Made by a program: the position numbers and the translations under genes
NCBI GenBank assembly: GCA_036898165.1
Contig: CM072536.1
Location: 16,824,001 to 16,888,000 of the forward strand
DNA length: 64,000 bases
Direction of reading: 5' to 3'
Origin: Silybum marianum
Lineage: Eukaryota; Streptophyta; Magnoliopsida; Asterales; Asteraceae
Shown here: one piece after another, positions 23,540 to 36,456 of the stretch
How the letters are laid out: the number at the start of each line of letters is the position of its first letter
How positions within the stretch are numbered: the stretch's first letter is position 1
Notes under the pieces: generated by a model
Told to the model about the DNA's origin: nothing
The model's input: the letters and a program-made list of their open reading frames with translations, nothing else
The model's database searches: none

Positions 23540-24558
23540 TTTGAACTGTTGAATGCTTGACAGTAGAACACTTTGTCTTTGTACTGAGAATAAACACTGA
23601 TTTAGGGAATATTTGCGAGGAAGAAGATGAAGTTTGAAATTGGGGGTTTTATGTGAGAGAGAAACTGTAGAATGGCAAGGGGTTATTCAGTTTGGGGAGA
23701 AACAAAAAACGGTTCATTTGAGCTGAGGTAAGCACGCGGGTATACACATGCAGGGTGTCGATTGGAGACACGTGTACGACGAGACACATGTGTGATGATG
23801 ATTTAGTAGCAGATGCGATTTTTCTTAAAAGCAGAAATAAACAAAAGTAAAAAAAAATCTGTTTAATTAATCAATTAATGTTGAATTAATTGAATAAACA
23901 CAGAATTTAATCTTAATTTTATTTATTTAAGTTTAAAAATCAGTCAAGTGAGAACAAAAATCACATGAGAGTTTAGTTTCTATAAAAGAATAATAAAGAA
24001 GAATTTGTATTAAACATATAGATTTAAACAACCTTGGAGGCAAGAGTTGATTGAATTTATATATTTAATGGAAATTATAAGAATTATCAATTTATAGAAA
24101 ATTAAGTTGAAAAACATGTCGACTTGATTTATATTTTTTTAAAAAATTTGAAATGAATCAAAAGTCTAAGAGACCTTGGCGGCAAGAGAAACTCAGAGCA
24201 GATAGATTCAAATAAAATTTAAGTACAATAGTAAATCAGAAGACGGCTAACCGTAGTTAGACTTAGACGAATATCTTCTTCATTGTGAAACTCCCCGTGA
24301 ATGGTAAACTCCCCCTTGAATGGTAAACTCCCCCTTGAATGATGAACTCCCCCGTAGTAGCTTCTTTACCTCGTTTCTCAATCATACTTTATGATATTTC
24401 TTGAAAGAAGAATATTATTATGAAACGAGAAAATCGCAGGAATTCGGAGGCTTCTGAAGTATTCTGAAGAGTTCAGACAGCATCAGAGACTTCTGATGAC
24501 TTCTGAAGTATCGTCAGAATAGTTCAGAGGCTTCTGGATGCTTCTGAAGAAATCATTG
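23540..24558 (-). other. Spacer between pol and extra ORF of element C
   Basis: About 1 kb of AT-rich non-coding sequence, containing the polypurine-like repeats at 24289-24360 and an extended TTCTGA/TCAGAAG-rich section at 24440-24550. Confidence 0.6.
24289..24360 (-). repeat. Four polypurine-tract-like repeats downstream of pol in element C
   Basis: On the minus strand GGGGGAGTTTACCATTCA and variants occur four times at a spacing of 18-19 bp. Multiple PPT-like repeats in the region after pol are a published non-coding hallmark of Sireviruses, which supports the lineage call. D has two looser copies near 52065 and 52100. Confidence 0.8.
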
Positions 24559-27500
24559 TTACATATTAAGCATTCCCAACTTGCTAATTAGGAAGTTAAA
24601 ACGACTCTCATCAAGAGCTTTTGTGAAAATATCAGCAAGTTGATAATCAGTAGAAACAAAATACATTTCGATTGTACCCTTTTCGACATGATCCTTGATG
24701 AAATGATACACGACATCGATATGCTTTGTTTTGGAATGCCGAATCGGATTTTGTGTAATGGCGATAGCACTTTTAGAATCACATAGGATGGGAATCTTAT
24801 CGTATATCGTACCATAATCTCTACGAGTTGGGTCTTCATCCAAATAACTTGTGAACAACAACTAGCGGCGGCAACATATTCGGCTACTGCTCGTAGATGT
24901 GGATACGCAGCTTTGTTTCTTGGATGTCCAACTTATAAGTCGATTTCCCGAAGTTGACAAACACTCGATGTACTTTTTCCGTCAAGCTTACAACCCGCAT
25001 GATCGAATCGTATACGCCATTAAATCAAATCCAGAATTTTTAGGATACCAAAGGCCCAACGATGGTGAACCTTTTAAGTACCTAAAATTCTTTTTACAAG
25101 CGACAAATGAGACTCTTTAGGATTGGCTTGATAACGAGCACAAAGACAAGTGGCAAACATAATATCGTGTCTACTTGTCGTTAAATATAAAAGAGAACCA
25201 ATCATTCCTCCGTAGCCGGTAATATCAACGGTTACCAGAGGAGTCAGGTCCTAATTTCATACCAGGGGAGATGGGTGTTTTCATGGATGATGAGTTTTGA
25301 AGATGAAACTTTTTAAGCATGTCAGAAACATATTTTGCCTGATTTATAAAGATACCAGAGGTACTTTGTTTAACTTGAAGTCCTAGGAAGAAAGTTAATT
25401 CTCCCATCATACTCATTTCAAATTCGCTTTCCATCAACTTAGAAAACAAATCAACTTCGTTTGATGAGTAGAACCAAATATTATGTCATCCACGTAAATT
25501 TGAACGATAGTTAACATACCTTTGCCTCTTTTGATGAACAGAGTTTGTATCGATTTTACCTTTTTCATATCCTTTGCTGATCAGAAACTTAGATAGTCGT
25601 TCATACCAGGCTCTTGGGGCTTGCTTTAGACCATACAAAGCTTTGTCAAGAAGATAAACATATTCTGGATATTTTGCATCTTTGAAACCATCAGGTTGTT
25701 CGACATACACTTCTTCTTTTAGACATCCATTAAGAAATGCACATTTAACATCCATTTGGTAGACTTTGAAGTTTTTGTATGCAGAGAAAGCCAAGAATAA
25801 TCTTATTGCTTCTAGTCTTGCAACAGGAGCAAAGGTTTCATCATAATCGATACCTTCCTCTTGACAGTAGCCTTTAGCCACCAAACGAGCTTTATTTCTG
25901 ACAACAATTCCATCTTCATCCTTTTTGTTCCTAAATACCCATTTTGTGCCAATAGCAACTTTGCCTTTTGGTAAAGGAACAAGACGCCAAACTTTATTTC
26001 TTTCGAATTGAAGTAGTTCTTCCTGCATAGCATCCACCCAGCTTGGTTCAACTAAGGCTTCATGTACACGTTTAGGTTCGATCATACTAAGAAAATTAAC
26101 AAAGAATGCTTCATTTGCGATGCAGATCGTGTTCTGACCCCCTCAGAAGGACTACCAATTATAAGATCTGGTGTGTGAGATTTAGTCCATTTCGTCATTC
26201 TGGGTAGAGAAATTGAATGGGTTGTTTCATTTGACGAAATGATTTCATCTGGAAACACAAAATCTTCTTTATTTTCTTCTGTATGTCCTTCTGGTATCTG
26301 TTGTGTCACCGGTCCTTGTGTCTCCCCCTCAGATGATGGAACAGAAGTAGCGTCCTGACTGGCAGATGTAGTAGTGGGAACTTCTGGAAAAATAGACGTG
26401 TCAGAGGAAACAGAAGAAGCAGGACCAGAGAGAGTAATGCCTGAGGCTTGGAGAATATACGGTATCCGCAAATGTGGAGGTGACATAGCTTCTGACACAA
26501 CTTCGTCGCCCAGAAAATCATGAAAAATAGCATCAATCTCGGATTCTCTGGAACCTGAAAGATAGTCAGAAGTAACAGTATTAAGCTTGAGTTCTGAAGT
26601 AGAGTGTTCAGAAGTCAGTTGAGTGTTATCATCGAAGTCAATGTTTATGCTTTCCATAACAGTTTTTGTTCGTAAGTTAAAAACTCGGAAAGCTCTTGAA
26701 TTTAACGAGTAGCCTAAAAATTTAGCTTCATCAGACTTCGGATCAAATTTGCCAAGATTATCTCTCGTCGTTTAAGATAAAACATCTGCGACCAAAGATA
26801 TGAAAAAATTTTACAGATGGTTTTCTTTTATTAATCAGCTCATAAGAGGTTTTGAGATGCCTCTTGACAATAATTGAACGGTTTTGAGTGAAACAAGCAG
26901 TAGCAACAGCTTCGGCCCAGAAGTGAATTGGGAGACCGTGCCTGCGAGCATCGTTCGTCGCTTCAACCAAGGTTCTCGTTGCGACGTTCAACTACACCGT
27001 TTTGTTGTGGAGTGCGAACGAGCGAGAGAAGTTTTGAGTAATTCCTTGTTCAACAAGATACGATTCAAGCTTGGCGTTCTTGAATTCGTACCATTATCAC
27101 TTCGAAGTTCTTTGAATTTTCGATGTAGAAGAACACGAATTACGGTCATCATATTCGTAGTACCACGGGACTTCGACTTTTGACGAACAAAAGCAAGCCA
27201 AGTATATCCGGAAAATTCATCAATTAGTACCGTAATATACTTTTTACCGGATAGACTCGAATTGCAATTGGACCACGAGAGATCCACATGTAATAATTGC
27301 GGAGGTCTAGTACAAGAATGATCACTTTTTGTTTTATGAGATGCTCGTTTAATTTTGCCCATTTCACATGCGGGGCGAGAGGTGATCTTTTTGAAAATGA
27401 ATATCCGGAAGTCCGGATACCGGTTTGTTTTTAACAAGCATCTCAAGATTATTAAAATTTAAGTGAGACATTTTATGATGCCGAGCCACGCAACTTCACT

Positions 27501-27907
27501 CTTTTTGGAGATGAGACATAAAGTTTCCTTACCATCCTTAGAGGTAAAATTCATCATATACAAGTTACCTTTCCCCGTTCCGCTCTCCAAAGTTCTTCAC
27601 CGCCTTAGAGAATAAATAACAATGTTTTTCATCAAATACTACTAGTATTTTAGAATCACAAAGTTGACTTACATCGAGGAGGTTATGTTTCAAGCCGAAA
27701 CATGAGCTACCTTTGATAAGGTGATATTACCTTCTTGTAGAGTACCGTAGCCTTTTATTTGACCCTTACCATTATCACCAAAAGTTACTATTCCACCGAT
27801 TTGTCCTTGAATTTGGATAGTAAATTTTGGGATCCGATCATGTGCCTCGAGCATCCGCAGTCAAGATACCGGATATGCACATGTTGTTTCGCAATCAAAA
27901 ATCGTAT
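24559..27907 (-). pseudogene. pol: pol of element C: protease, integrase, RT, RNase H, broken
   Basis: Protease is seen as YLDCGCSRHMIG (about 27850), with Ser of DSG changed to Cys. Integrase shows LIDEFSGYTW and RSDNGT (about 27110), then PTFWAEA-type sequence (about 26930), but with small insertions and deletions, often around CG dinucleotides. Its C-terminal linker (26657-26082) is open. RT has IGTKWVFRNKKDEDGIV, YQMDVKCAFLNG and KALYGLKQAPRAWYE in 26085-25486, then a frameshift near the YVDD position. The thumb and part of the connection are at 25449-25225. RNase H is split: the AEAEY region is damaged near 24870, while LCDSKSAI and ADIFTKAL are intact, ending SKLGMLNM. Unlike A, B and D, no stop separates gag from pol here. 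Confidence 0.85.
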
Positions 27908-30903
27908 TTTCTTAGGTACCCATCGCATAATGGGTCCTTTTATGTTAGCTTTTGGAGTATGCTCGTTTTTTGATTTAACGAAGGTAAAGACTTTATTTTT
28001 GGTTTTTGGTGTTTTTGAGTTTTATTCTTTTTGTGATAAACATACCGTGAATTGGAATGATCGGAGGTTTGCGAGAAAAATTGTTTTAACTTTAAGAACG
28101 GTGAAAAACATTCGTAATACCGAAACATAGAAGATTGAATTGAATTGTCATTGCGAGAATGGTAATTACAATTATTCTTTCTAAAGTCTTTTCTAGTATC
28201 GGTTGTTCTAGAGAACCTATCTAGACTAGACTTTTGTTTTAGTTCGCTTTTTCTTCTCTCGTGTTCTTCCTCGATCTACTTTTGCGAAGCTTGTTATTTA
28301 CCGAAAAAGGAACATAAGTATTAGAGGATTTCCATTTGCCTTTTTGAATATTAGTAAACTTCGGAAGAGTAGAGTTTAAAATCTTTTGATTTTGCACTTT
28401 GGTTTTGAGTTCGCCTCTTTCTCAAGTTCAAGACATGTTTTGGCTTTGAGACACATATCGAAGAAGTCCGGATGTATAGATACCGATTTTCTCGGTTGGA
28501 ACGAGAAACGGGGAAGAATAGGTATACCACTTGAAAGTTTAGCACAATCTCTATCGAAGTTCGATTTCTTGAGATTTATCGGTATACAAATAATCATCCT
28601 TTTTATCAATAATTTCGAATTATTTGTGATAACTTTTGATGATTTAAAAGAATTAATTTCTAAATTTGAAAGGTAATTTTCGTAGTTATCAAAAAATTCT
28701 TCATCATTATTGTCATTTTCCCATGGATACGTAATCTCAAAGAAAGCTTTCTTGTGTTTCAGAAAGATGTAAATCTTCAAATGAACAGGGAGTGATCTCT
28801 CGGATGATTCTCACAAAGAGTTTCATTTCTAAAACACTTATCCAGAGTAGAGAGAATATCGTTTTCAAACATAAGTCGTAGATCTTCTTACGCCCGACTT
28901 GGAACAAAAATATCGGCCTACGGATTCAAAATTGTATGTTTATTTGAACCAAAATTGAAAATATCATCTTTCTTCTCGAACTTTATTTAGATCAACATTT
29001 GTTTTACAACAATATTCAATATTTTCGAATTGAAGTTTGCTTGTTTTATGATGATTTTCATATCTAGATTTTTTAAAAATAGATTTTTCATACAAAATTG
29101 GAAACTTTGGCTTCTGTATTTGACCAACACAAAAAACATTTCGTATCCGACCTTTTCTTACACGTGTAGGGATCTAGGTCCTCGAAACCAAGTCCGGATC
29201 TTCCTACTTGTGTGTTAATTTTATCATGAACCTTCCGTGCATCCGGATATGTTATAATCGTAGCTTTTTCTCGTTGAAGTTCAATGTGTAAAAATTCTCT
29301 CTCTTTACGAAAATAGTTTTTAAGTGCTACGCAGTTGAGTCTATCACTCTCTTTGTCTCTCGATTTCTTTCCTTTTTTCTTCCGAAGTTTATTGAGATTC
29401 AAAATTTCCTTTTTAAGTTTTTCTTCGTAAAGTTTTAAACTCATGGAAATTGTTTCCTTTGCGATATTTAATTCGAGTTTTTCTTACGTAAGTAAATCCA
29501 TTTCTCTTTTGAAAATATCTCTTTCCCTTTTGATTGTAGAAAGAGTTTTCTCGTATTTTTTCGTAATTTCTTTTCAATTGTGAGTTTCGGTTTAGTTCCT
29601 CAAAATTGTTTGATAACATCACAATCGTTTGTTCAAGCTCGGATGATCCGGAGAAATTACTAACCGGTGACTCGGAAGGGTTGATCCTCGGATTCGTTTG
29701 TGTTTGCCATTCCACGAACATGGCTTCATCACCGCCGGATTCATCTTGCACCCGAGCTTTTCTTTTTACGCAAAGTGTGCTCTTTCGGTGACATTGTACT
29801 TATATTTGTTTTTGTAATAAGTCTTATCCTTTTCCGCAGCTCCTCTGCAATCTCTCGAGTAATGTCCGGGTTTGCCACATCCGTAGCGGACATCTTTCTT
29901 CCTTTTTAATTCTTCTTCTTTCTTTTCTTCTTCTCGTTTTCTCTACTCTCTCGTACTTCTTGTTTAGGAACATAGGGACGATCAAATCGTTTATTTCCTT
30001 TCAAAGACCTATTTCCAAAACGATTAGTAAATTGCTTGGTTATTAAAGCCGCAGAGTCGCAAACGCTTTAATTTCATCATCCGATTCGAGTCATCTTCTG
30101 AGCGATCTACGATATGAAGGCTTTCGATTTCTTCCTGTCATCACTTCGTCTTCCGATTCCTTTTGTTTCGAGATCAAAGCCGTAGGACCTCCGATGTTTG
30201 TTCTTTTTCTCGAACAACTTCTTTTTCATGAGCTTGCGGTGTACCGAATACATCATGCGGCGACCATTGTTCAAGATCCCGATTGGCTTGTAGTGACATG
30301 GATAGATTTGACCATTCGGGGTTTAACCTTTTGAGAAATAGAACATTGTTATCTTCCTTTGATCTAACAATGTCACATCTCTTGCGAGAGATTAATCGGA
30401 TTGTTGAATCGATGAAATGTTTGTTCCGAGAGATTCATCGGTCGGTGCTTGAAAACTATTATATTCATTTAGAGCTTGAGCTCTTCTCGTTCTTTTTCAT
30501 TTTCGCACCACCTTCTAAGAGATTCTCCGATTGATCCCATAAATCTTTTTGTGTCACATGAGTCCGTAGATTGAAAAATCTCATTTGGAATGGCCATTAT
30601 CAACAGAGACTTAGCTTTCTTAGCTAATTCCACTTTAGCTTTTTCTTCATCAGTCCAGTTATTCCTTGACTTCTGAACCAGTCTTGCTGGTACCTCATCT
30701 GAATTTGCAGTGGCTGGAATTCTGGGAATAGTAGTGGTGGGAACAAACGGACCGTTTTGAATAATTGGATATAACTCAGCATCCAATCCCTCATAGAAGT
30801 TAACCATTCGAATCTTCCATTGTGGATATTCATCACGTACAAGAGTTGGAGGTTTAGTCAGGGACCCAGACGTATAAACAACATTCAAGCTCGAATTTGT
30901 CAT
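27908..30903 (-). pseudogene. gag: gag of element C, heavily frameshifted
   Basis: It starts MTNSSLNVVYTSGSLTKPP at 30903 with a normal copia-gag (UBN2) N-terminus. After about 110 codons the frame is lost at QSTDSCDT (about 30560), and recognisable pieces then move between frames: ALNEYNSFQA, LQAHEKEVV-like, a zinc knuckle YGCGKPGHYSRDC at about 29850-29890 whose first Cys is Arg, a Lys/Glu coiled coil (29751-29088), and FEDLDP. It ends with RWVPKK at about 27910, running straight into protease. Base use shifts here: CG dinucleotides and TCCGG words are far more common than in the rest of C. Confidence 0.75.
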
Positions 30904-31165
30904 TTGAGTATGATAGAAGAGAAAATTTGAAGATTTGAAAGAAATTTAGAACAATTAAATCTCAAGAAGAACAGGTCGATAATATCACTGTTTCTTCAGA
31001 TTACAAAATGAATGACTCAATTTAAGAGAAGATTGTTAACGTTTCAACAGAAGTTCGTAAAACAGAGTGGATTGATAAACAAATTTTGAATCTGAGAAAA
31101 TACTGTTCGATTGAAAGGAATTCTTTCAATGGAAGAGATCTAATAATCAATAGATTGATTAGAAG

Positions 31166-31177
31166 GCTCTGATACCA
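31166..31177 (-). other. Primer binding site of element C (tRNA-iMet)
   Basis: The minus strand reads TGGTATCAGAGC, a full match to the complement of the initiator methionine tRNA 3' end, two bases from the LTR. Confidence 0.93.
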
Positions 31178-31179
31178 AT

Positions 31180-31536
31180 TGTTGGTTCCAGATTCCTTTA
31201 AACCGATTGTTAATTGAGAGTATTGAATCTGAGTGAATTGCGGAAGCAGATCAATTAACAATTTAAATCAATAGAACAGTAAACAGAATGAAGAACAAAG
31301 ATTATGAAATGACTTACGCACAGTATTCTTCAAAATGTAAATGTATTAATCGACAATTTTTACAAACACAATACAATGCTATTTATACAGATACAAAGAC
31401 AGAAAGTCAAAATGCTAGCCAATTACAAAGTGCCATGTGTCATAAAGGGAGCATCTAACAACAATTAGTTATAACAAGAAGTGTGTGTTGACATTTGTAG
31501 ACATCTCTTCTTTGACTCATACTTTAATATCTAACA
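31180..31536 (-). repeat. 5' LTR of element C
   Basis: The 357-bp partner of 19446-19801; one extra A is the only difference found by eye. CAAGA follows at 31537-31541. Confidence 0.95.
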
Positions 31537-31541
31537 CAAGA

Positions 31542-32098
31542 TAAAAGGTAGATGCCACGTGTCAAGCTATCATAGGAAGCTTGTCCTTTGTTCAAAAGCA
31601 ACCATGATTTTCGCCGCATGTGAACAGTACCATATCAAATATGATGGGGGACATAGGAGACAATGCGTACGTCGTTCTCTGACATAGTATATGTTTTGAC
31701 TTTTGTGCATCGAGGATAAGATCGATCTTAATCTTGTTTGAAAAGCTTCACTTGATCGCTAAACTTGAAACTTCAAGGATGAACTTTCATAGTATCGCTG
31801 AGGCTTAACAAGACTTCACACACTGATTTAGATATTCATTGCTATCACCGAACCGCTTCAGATCATTTGCTGACTATCTCTTTCTTCAGCTTGGTCTTCG
31901 ACATTTGCTGAATGTTTTCTTGGTGTGAAGGTTGATCCTCAGATCTTTAGGGGTAGACTTGATGCTTCTGAATTTCTGCGATTGCTGATGACACTCAGCG
32001 TATGCTATCGCTGATTTAAGCATAAGCTTACAAATGGAATTTTCACTAAGTATATAGAGGAATCATATTGAAATCACTGAGAGGAGTTATGATCAACA
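31542..32098 (-). repeat. 3' LTR of element B, inner part
   Basis: It continues B's LTR after the C insertion, starting TAAAAGGTAGATGCCACGTG and ending GATCAACA. The G-box TGACACGTGGCA (minus) is at 31564-31553. With 19134-19445 it makes an LTR of about 870 bp. Confidence 0.92.
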
Positions 32099-32110
32099 AT
32101 CTCCCCCTAT
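32099..32110 (-). other. Polypurine tract of element B
   Basis: The minus strand reads ATAGGGGGAGAT directly before the LTR. Confidence 0.88.
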
Positions 32111-32613
32111 TTGATTATGATTAAGTAATATAAGAAAATTACTTGAAGGGATTAGTAGGGACTTAAGAAATTATCAAGTAAAAATTTCTAAGTACTAATC
32201 TGTGAGATCTTTTTCAGCATAGCCATTGAGTTTCATTTATAAGGATATGAAAACACAATTTTTACAAGTAAATGCCTTAAGTACATTCACTGATTTAAAT
32301 TTCAGAGAGAAATATCAGTGAGTAAGGAGGTATGTAAAGAAGATAGAACTCTTATGTTCATTGTCCCATTTACTGTTTTCAGGGATCTTTTCATTACACA
32401 GTTGGAGTAGAGTACTTCATTTGAAATTTCATTAATAATTTGAAGACATTACATGAACAATGAAATTTCAAATTTGTAAGTAAAGAGAAGTACAATACAC
32501 TGAAGAGTAATACAAAGGAAAAGACAACTATATATTAATCAGAGAATTTCATGTCTTCTTCATATTTCATTATCATAGAGCCTCTTTTGTCGATTCATCA
32601 GCGGATCATCTGA

Positions 32614-35600
32614 TCAGCCGTAGTGATGCATGATTTTGATGAAGGCTGATGGAGCTTTGCTAACCTCGCTGTTTCTGAAGAGCCCTAGGAAGCCATGATT
32701 GTCCAAGAAAATCATACCTGGTTCAGGGAAGGTGATGATGTCATTTTCTTCATATCTTCTATTTTGAGGGAGAGAGACGTTCAGCATTAAGATGTTAGGG
32801 ATTTCAAGATGAACGAGAATGCTTTCGTAGTTGAATTTGGTTTCATGATCAGTTTTAGAAGATGAACCTCCTTCAGCATTTGATCTTCTCTTTCTTGTAG
32901 GCTCAGGCAGAGGCAGAACTTGTACATGTTGTGACATCCTTTGAAGAAGCTGATCCAACGCTCTTTCTACCACGTCTTTAAACTATGATTTGGAACCCTG
33001 AATGGCATCTCTGATTTCTAGCCATTCAGAGTATCCATAGAACTTCAAGAACTTGGCTTCTTCTTTTTCAGCGTTCGCATGTTTGTACATTCGAACAAAT
33101 ACCTTCAGTCCATACCTTTTGGAAGGACGTCCTTCCATCGTTGCTCGAATGATTTTTGAATCAGACCTCCGAAAATTGAATCTTTCAGTGCACCAGCGCA
33201 GTTCTTTTTCTCTGTGGCTTGGTTCTTCATTGGTTAGAGCATTCAGGATCTTCTCTTGAGCGAGGATATGATTCACTTTGATATTTTCTTCATTCAGTTT
33301 GCTTTGTGCCAAAGCTTCAGCGACTCTTTGACTTTTCTCAATCTGATCTTTAGTCGCCTTTTCTTTAGCAGCATCCTCCCTGAGTATTCTTCTTGCAAGC
33401 TCTAGATCACTCTCTGTTTGCTTCATCTTTTCATCCCTTAATCTCTGAGCTTCAAGTGCTTGTGCTCTCTCTTCCTTTGATAGAAAATAGAAGTCATCCA
33501 CCACGCTGATAGGAGTTGGACATTCTGGTTCAGCAAAAGGCATCTTTATTCTTTTGGCCTCGAGGTCTTTCAAGAAGTTTATTCGCCTTTCTTCCTCTTT
33601 AGGATCGCTTATTAGGGGTCTCTGAGCGCGGCGTCTGGGAATGAGGACTTCTTCATCTTCAGAGTCAGAGTCAGATATGTACAAAAACTGCTCCTCAGAT
33701 TAAGGTTCCTTCCAAAAAGTGGAGTCCTTTGGGGGACTAGACTCGCTGAGAATGGGGGAAGGAGAGAGAGGTTGGTCAGCACCAAAATTTGGAGGAGAGT
33801 AAGAAGGATAGGTTGGAGGTTCAGAGATGGCAGTATGAGGGATAAGGGGAAGAGTTACCTCTACAGCGGCCTCCCCCTCAGATACTGGAATGGTGGCATC
33901 GATCTCTGGCACCTGGTTTCCTTTGCCTGATTGGCTGGACGGATCCTGAGAAGGAGGTGGTCCGTCCCCCAACGGCTCCTTGTAGACTATTTCAGGCATT
34001 AAGTTGCCTGGTCTATTGTTTTTGAAGTGCTCAAAAGCACCAGGAGGGATATCATCGTCATCATCATCTTCATCTCCCCCATAGTGAGGGATGTCATCAT
34101 TGTCTTCCTCATCGTCTTCTTCTTCCTCATCATCTTTCTCAACGATTACCTTTTCAGCGACAGAGGAACAAGGGTCTTGCCGAATGTAGGGAGATATCGG
34201 AGTTTCAAGGAATATTTCATTAGCCTCTCCGATGATCTCGTCAGCGATTTCCTTGGCGCATCTCTCCCCCTCGATGTTATCAGCGGGGAGAACGTGCACC
34301 ATCAGAGTACGCACATTAGACCCAATGTCCTTCAGGGAGTTGGTATGCGCAGTCTGAGACTGAACGACCTGGTTCAGTGAAGTTCGATCAACAGTATTGA
34401 AGGAAGAGGTAGCTTCCTGTATTCTGGTCAGCATCTGCATCATGTCGGACTGAGTCTTCTGAATAGACTCTAGCACGTGGTCTTGTGCTTCTACCTTCTT
34501 TTCCAGCTAGGCAAGAGCTTGCTGATGAGCCAGAGTATCAACCTTGAGTGCCTGAATGTCAGTGTAGACATTGTTAATTGTGGCCTTCATCCCTGGATTA
34601 CCAACGACAATCTGGAAGATTTATTCAGCGGATGTTTGGAGATTGTCTACCCTAGCCCTTGTGAGAGCACATTCATTGACCAAGAAGTCAATTGCAGGGA
34701 ATGTGGGGTTAGGGAGAACGATCTTGGGGATCTCCACGACAAAAGGAGGAAGCTTTGAAGAAAACTTCTCTTGTTTTACTTTGCGTAGTTCAGCATCCGT
34801 CTTTAGTTGCTGAGGAGATTTACCCTTGGTAGCACTGGAGGGAGTAGCAGCAGCAGCGACCTTCGAGACAGCGACCGTAGTTGCTGGGGTGGAGAGAGAT
34901 AGATGTGTGGTATCTGATGATAACATAGACAGAGCAGCCAAGAAGAGCTAGGTTAGATGATGGATGATTAGACATGTTATTTTCCTTGAGAGCATCATGA
35001 GGATTACTCTTAGGAACAACGAGTACTAAGGTAGTGTCATGTGGATCACTAGCCTGTGTCTTAGTATGTCTGTGTGAGACATGCTGAGGTCCTGTTGTAA
35101 TGGCTTTCCAAAGTTCAGATTGTCGAAACAATACTGAAGTTTGAACAGCGTGCGGTTCAACATCATCAGAGATAAGGACAACTATCTTTGAATCATTTGT
35201 TTGTGTGAGGACCAAAGAAGAGATGGTAGAAGAAGAATAAGAGAAGGCTGTGAATGTAGTACCTGATCCAGCTTCAGCGGAGCTGGCTGGCTATAACACA
35301 TTCAGTGAGCGTAGTCGCTGAAGGTGGTGGTAGTGCTGAAGAAGCGGCAACGGGTTCAGAGACCGTTGTCGTGGCAGTAGCTACAGAGGACGTTGGTAAT
35401 ACGCCCGAATCTGGAAGGGAAATGTTTTGAGAGACTTCCTTCCTTGGCTTCTTTCAAGCTGGCTTATGAGCGATGGTCTTCTTATGACCATCGGTTGGTT
35501 CTTTTCGTTTGGAGGGAGAGGAGGTGTCAGGGATACTCACTGATGGGTTTTTCAGTGAGATGGACACATGTCTTGCTGCTTTGATGAGCTGCAGCATGTA

Positions 35601-36456
35601 GGGAGTGAAGGGAGCATCATCTTGATGGACATCAATGTCCAGACTCTTCTTCCCCACCATCGAGAAGCCTTGGTTGGCGACCGTTGGATATTCACCTTTA
35701 AAGGCAACCTCCAAAATGGTTGCAAAGAACCTGGGGTAAGGAATGAATTGGTTTCTCTTTGCAGCTTTGACCTTGTTGTACATATCGCTGAATATGTAGT
35801 CCGCATAATTCAGCTTATAGTTGGTGCAGAGAGCAAATCCAAGGTCCTGGAAGTGCTTGCTGACTTGGTCGTGAGAACCAAACCTGCGTGAAGATGTATT
35901 GCCAGCGACCAGGAAGACGCTTCTTTTCCATTTTTGACCCGACAATCTTGACTTCAGGGTTTTTCCAGACATAACCAATAGAGTCCAAAAAGTCCTCTAT
36001 TTGTTCCTTAGAGGGCTCAGGGGCTCAAGACTCATTTTTTCCTCTTGAAGGAAGGCGGAGGGCATTCCTCAGAAAGCCGGAGGTGAAAGCAAAGTCACTG
36101 AGAGAGGGGATACTGAAACTGATCGCAGGGAGCTTCCTACCCTTGTCAGTGGTGAGGGTTGTGCAGTGAGCTGTATACCAGAGTGCCTGAAGATGCGCAG
36201 TGATACCCACTGGATTGTGCACGAAAGCATACATTAGAGGACAGGCTTTGATGAAGGTAGCACCATCGTTGAAGTAAGATCGTTTAGCAGGGATATCCAC
36301 CAGGGTGAGGTAGTTGCAGGCCTTGAAGGTAGCTTGTTCTAAGTCAAACTGGCACACAGGGGCCTTGGTGAGAACAACTTGATCAACAGCCTTAGTGTTC
36401 TTGCTTGAAGATGCGATGTCTGTTTCAAAGATGGGAACACCAAATAGGAAAATCAT
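32614..36456 (-). pseudogene. Extra ORF (ORF3) of element B, broken
   Basis: A frame of about 1280 codons, colinear with 7356-11092 of element A. It starts MIFLFGVPIFETDIASSSKN. Order: N-terminal domain (FDLEQATFKACNYLTLVDIPA, LMYAFVHNPVGITA), KRKEPTDGHKKTIAHKPA basic patch (about 35470), Ser/Thr linker, VNECALTRARVDNLQ (about 34650), coiled coil with heptads at 34476-34390, acidic tract EKDDEEEEDDEEDNDD (about 34100), then an Arg/Glu-rich helical section (33684-33100) with KFLKFYGYSEWLEIRDA, and the C-terminal domain IPNILMLNVSLPQNRRYEEN...LFRNSE (32860-32620). Stops or frameshifts lie near 36030, 35430, 35200, 34950, 34620, 33700 and 32985. Long stretches between them remain open, so decay is moderate. 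No signal peptide or membrane helix stands out. Confidence 0.78.

Larger units (their letters stand above)
19446..31536 (-). mobile_element. Copia element C, Sirevirus-like, youngest insertion, 12.1 kb
   Basis: LTRs 19446-19801 and 31180-31536 are flanked by CAAGA (19441-19445 and 31537-31541). By eye I find a single one-base length difference between the two LTRs (an A run near 19675 and 31408), so insertion is recent. Yet gag and integrase carry many frameshifts. The primer site is a perfect 12-base match to tRNA-iMet. The element lies in the promoter part of B's 3' LTR. It resembles D and F more than A and B in its extra ORF. Confidence 0.92.
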
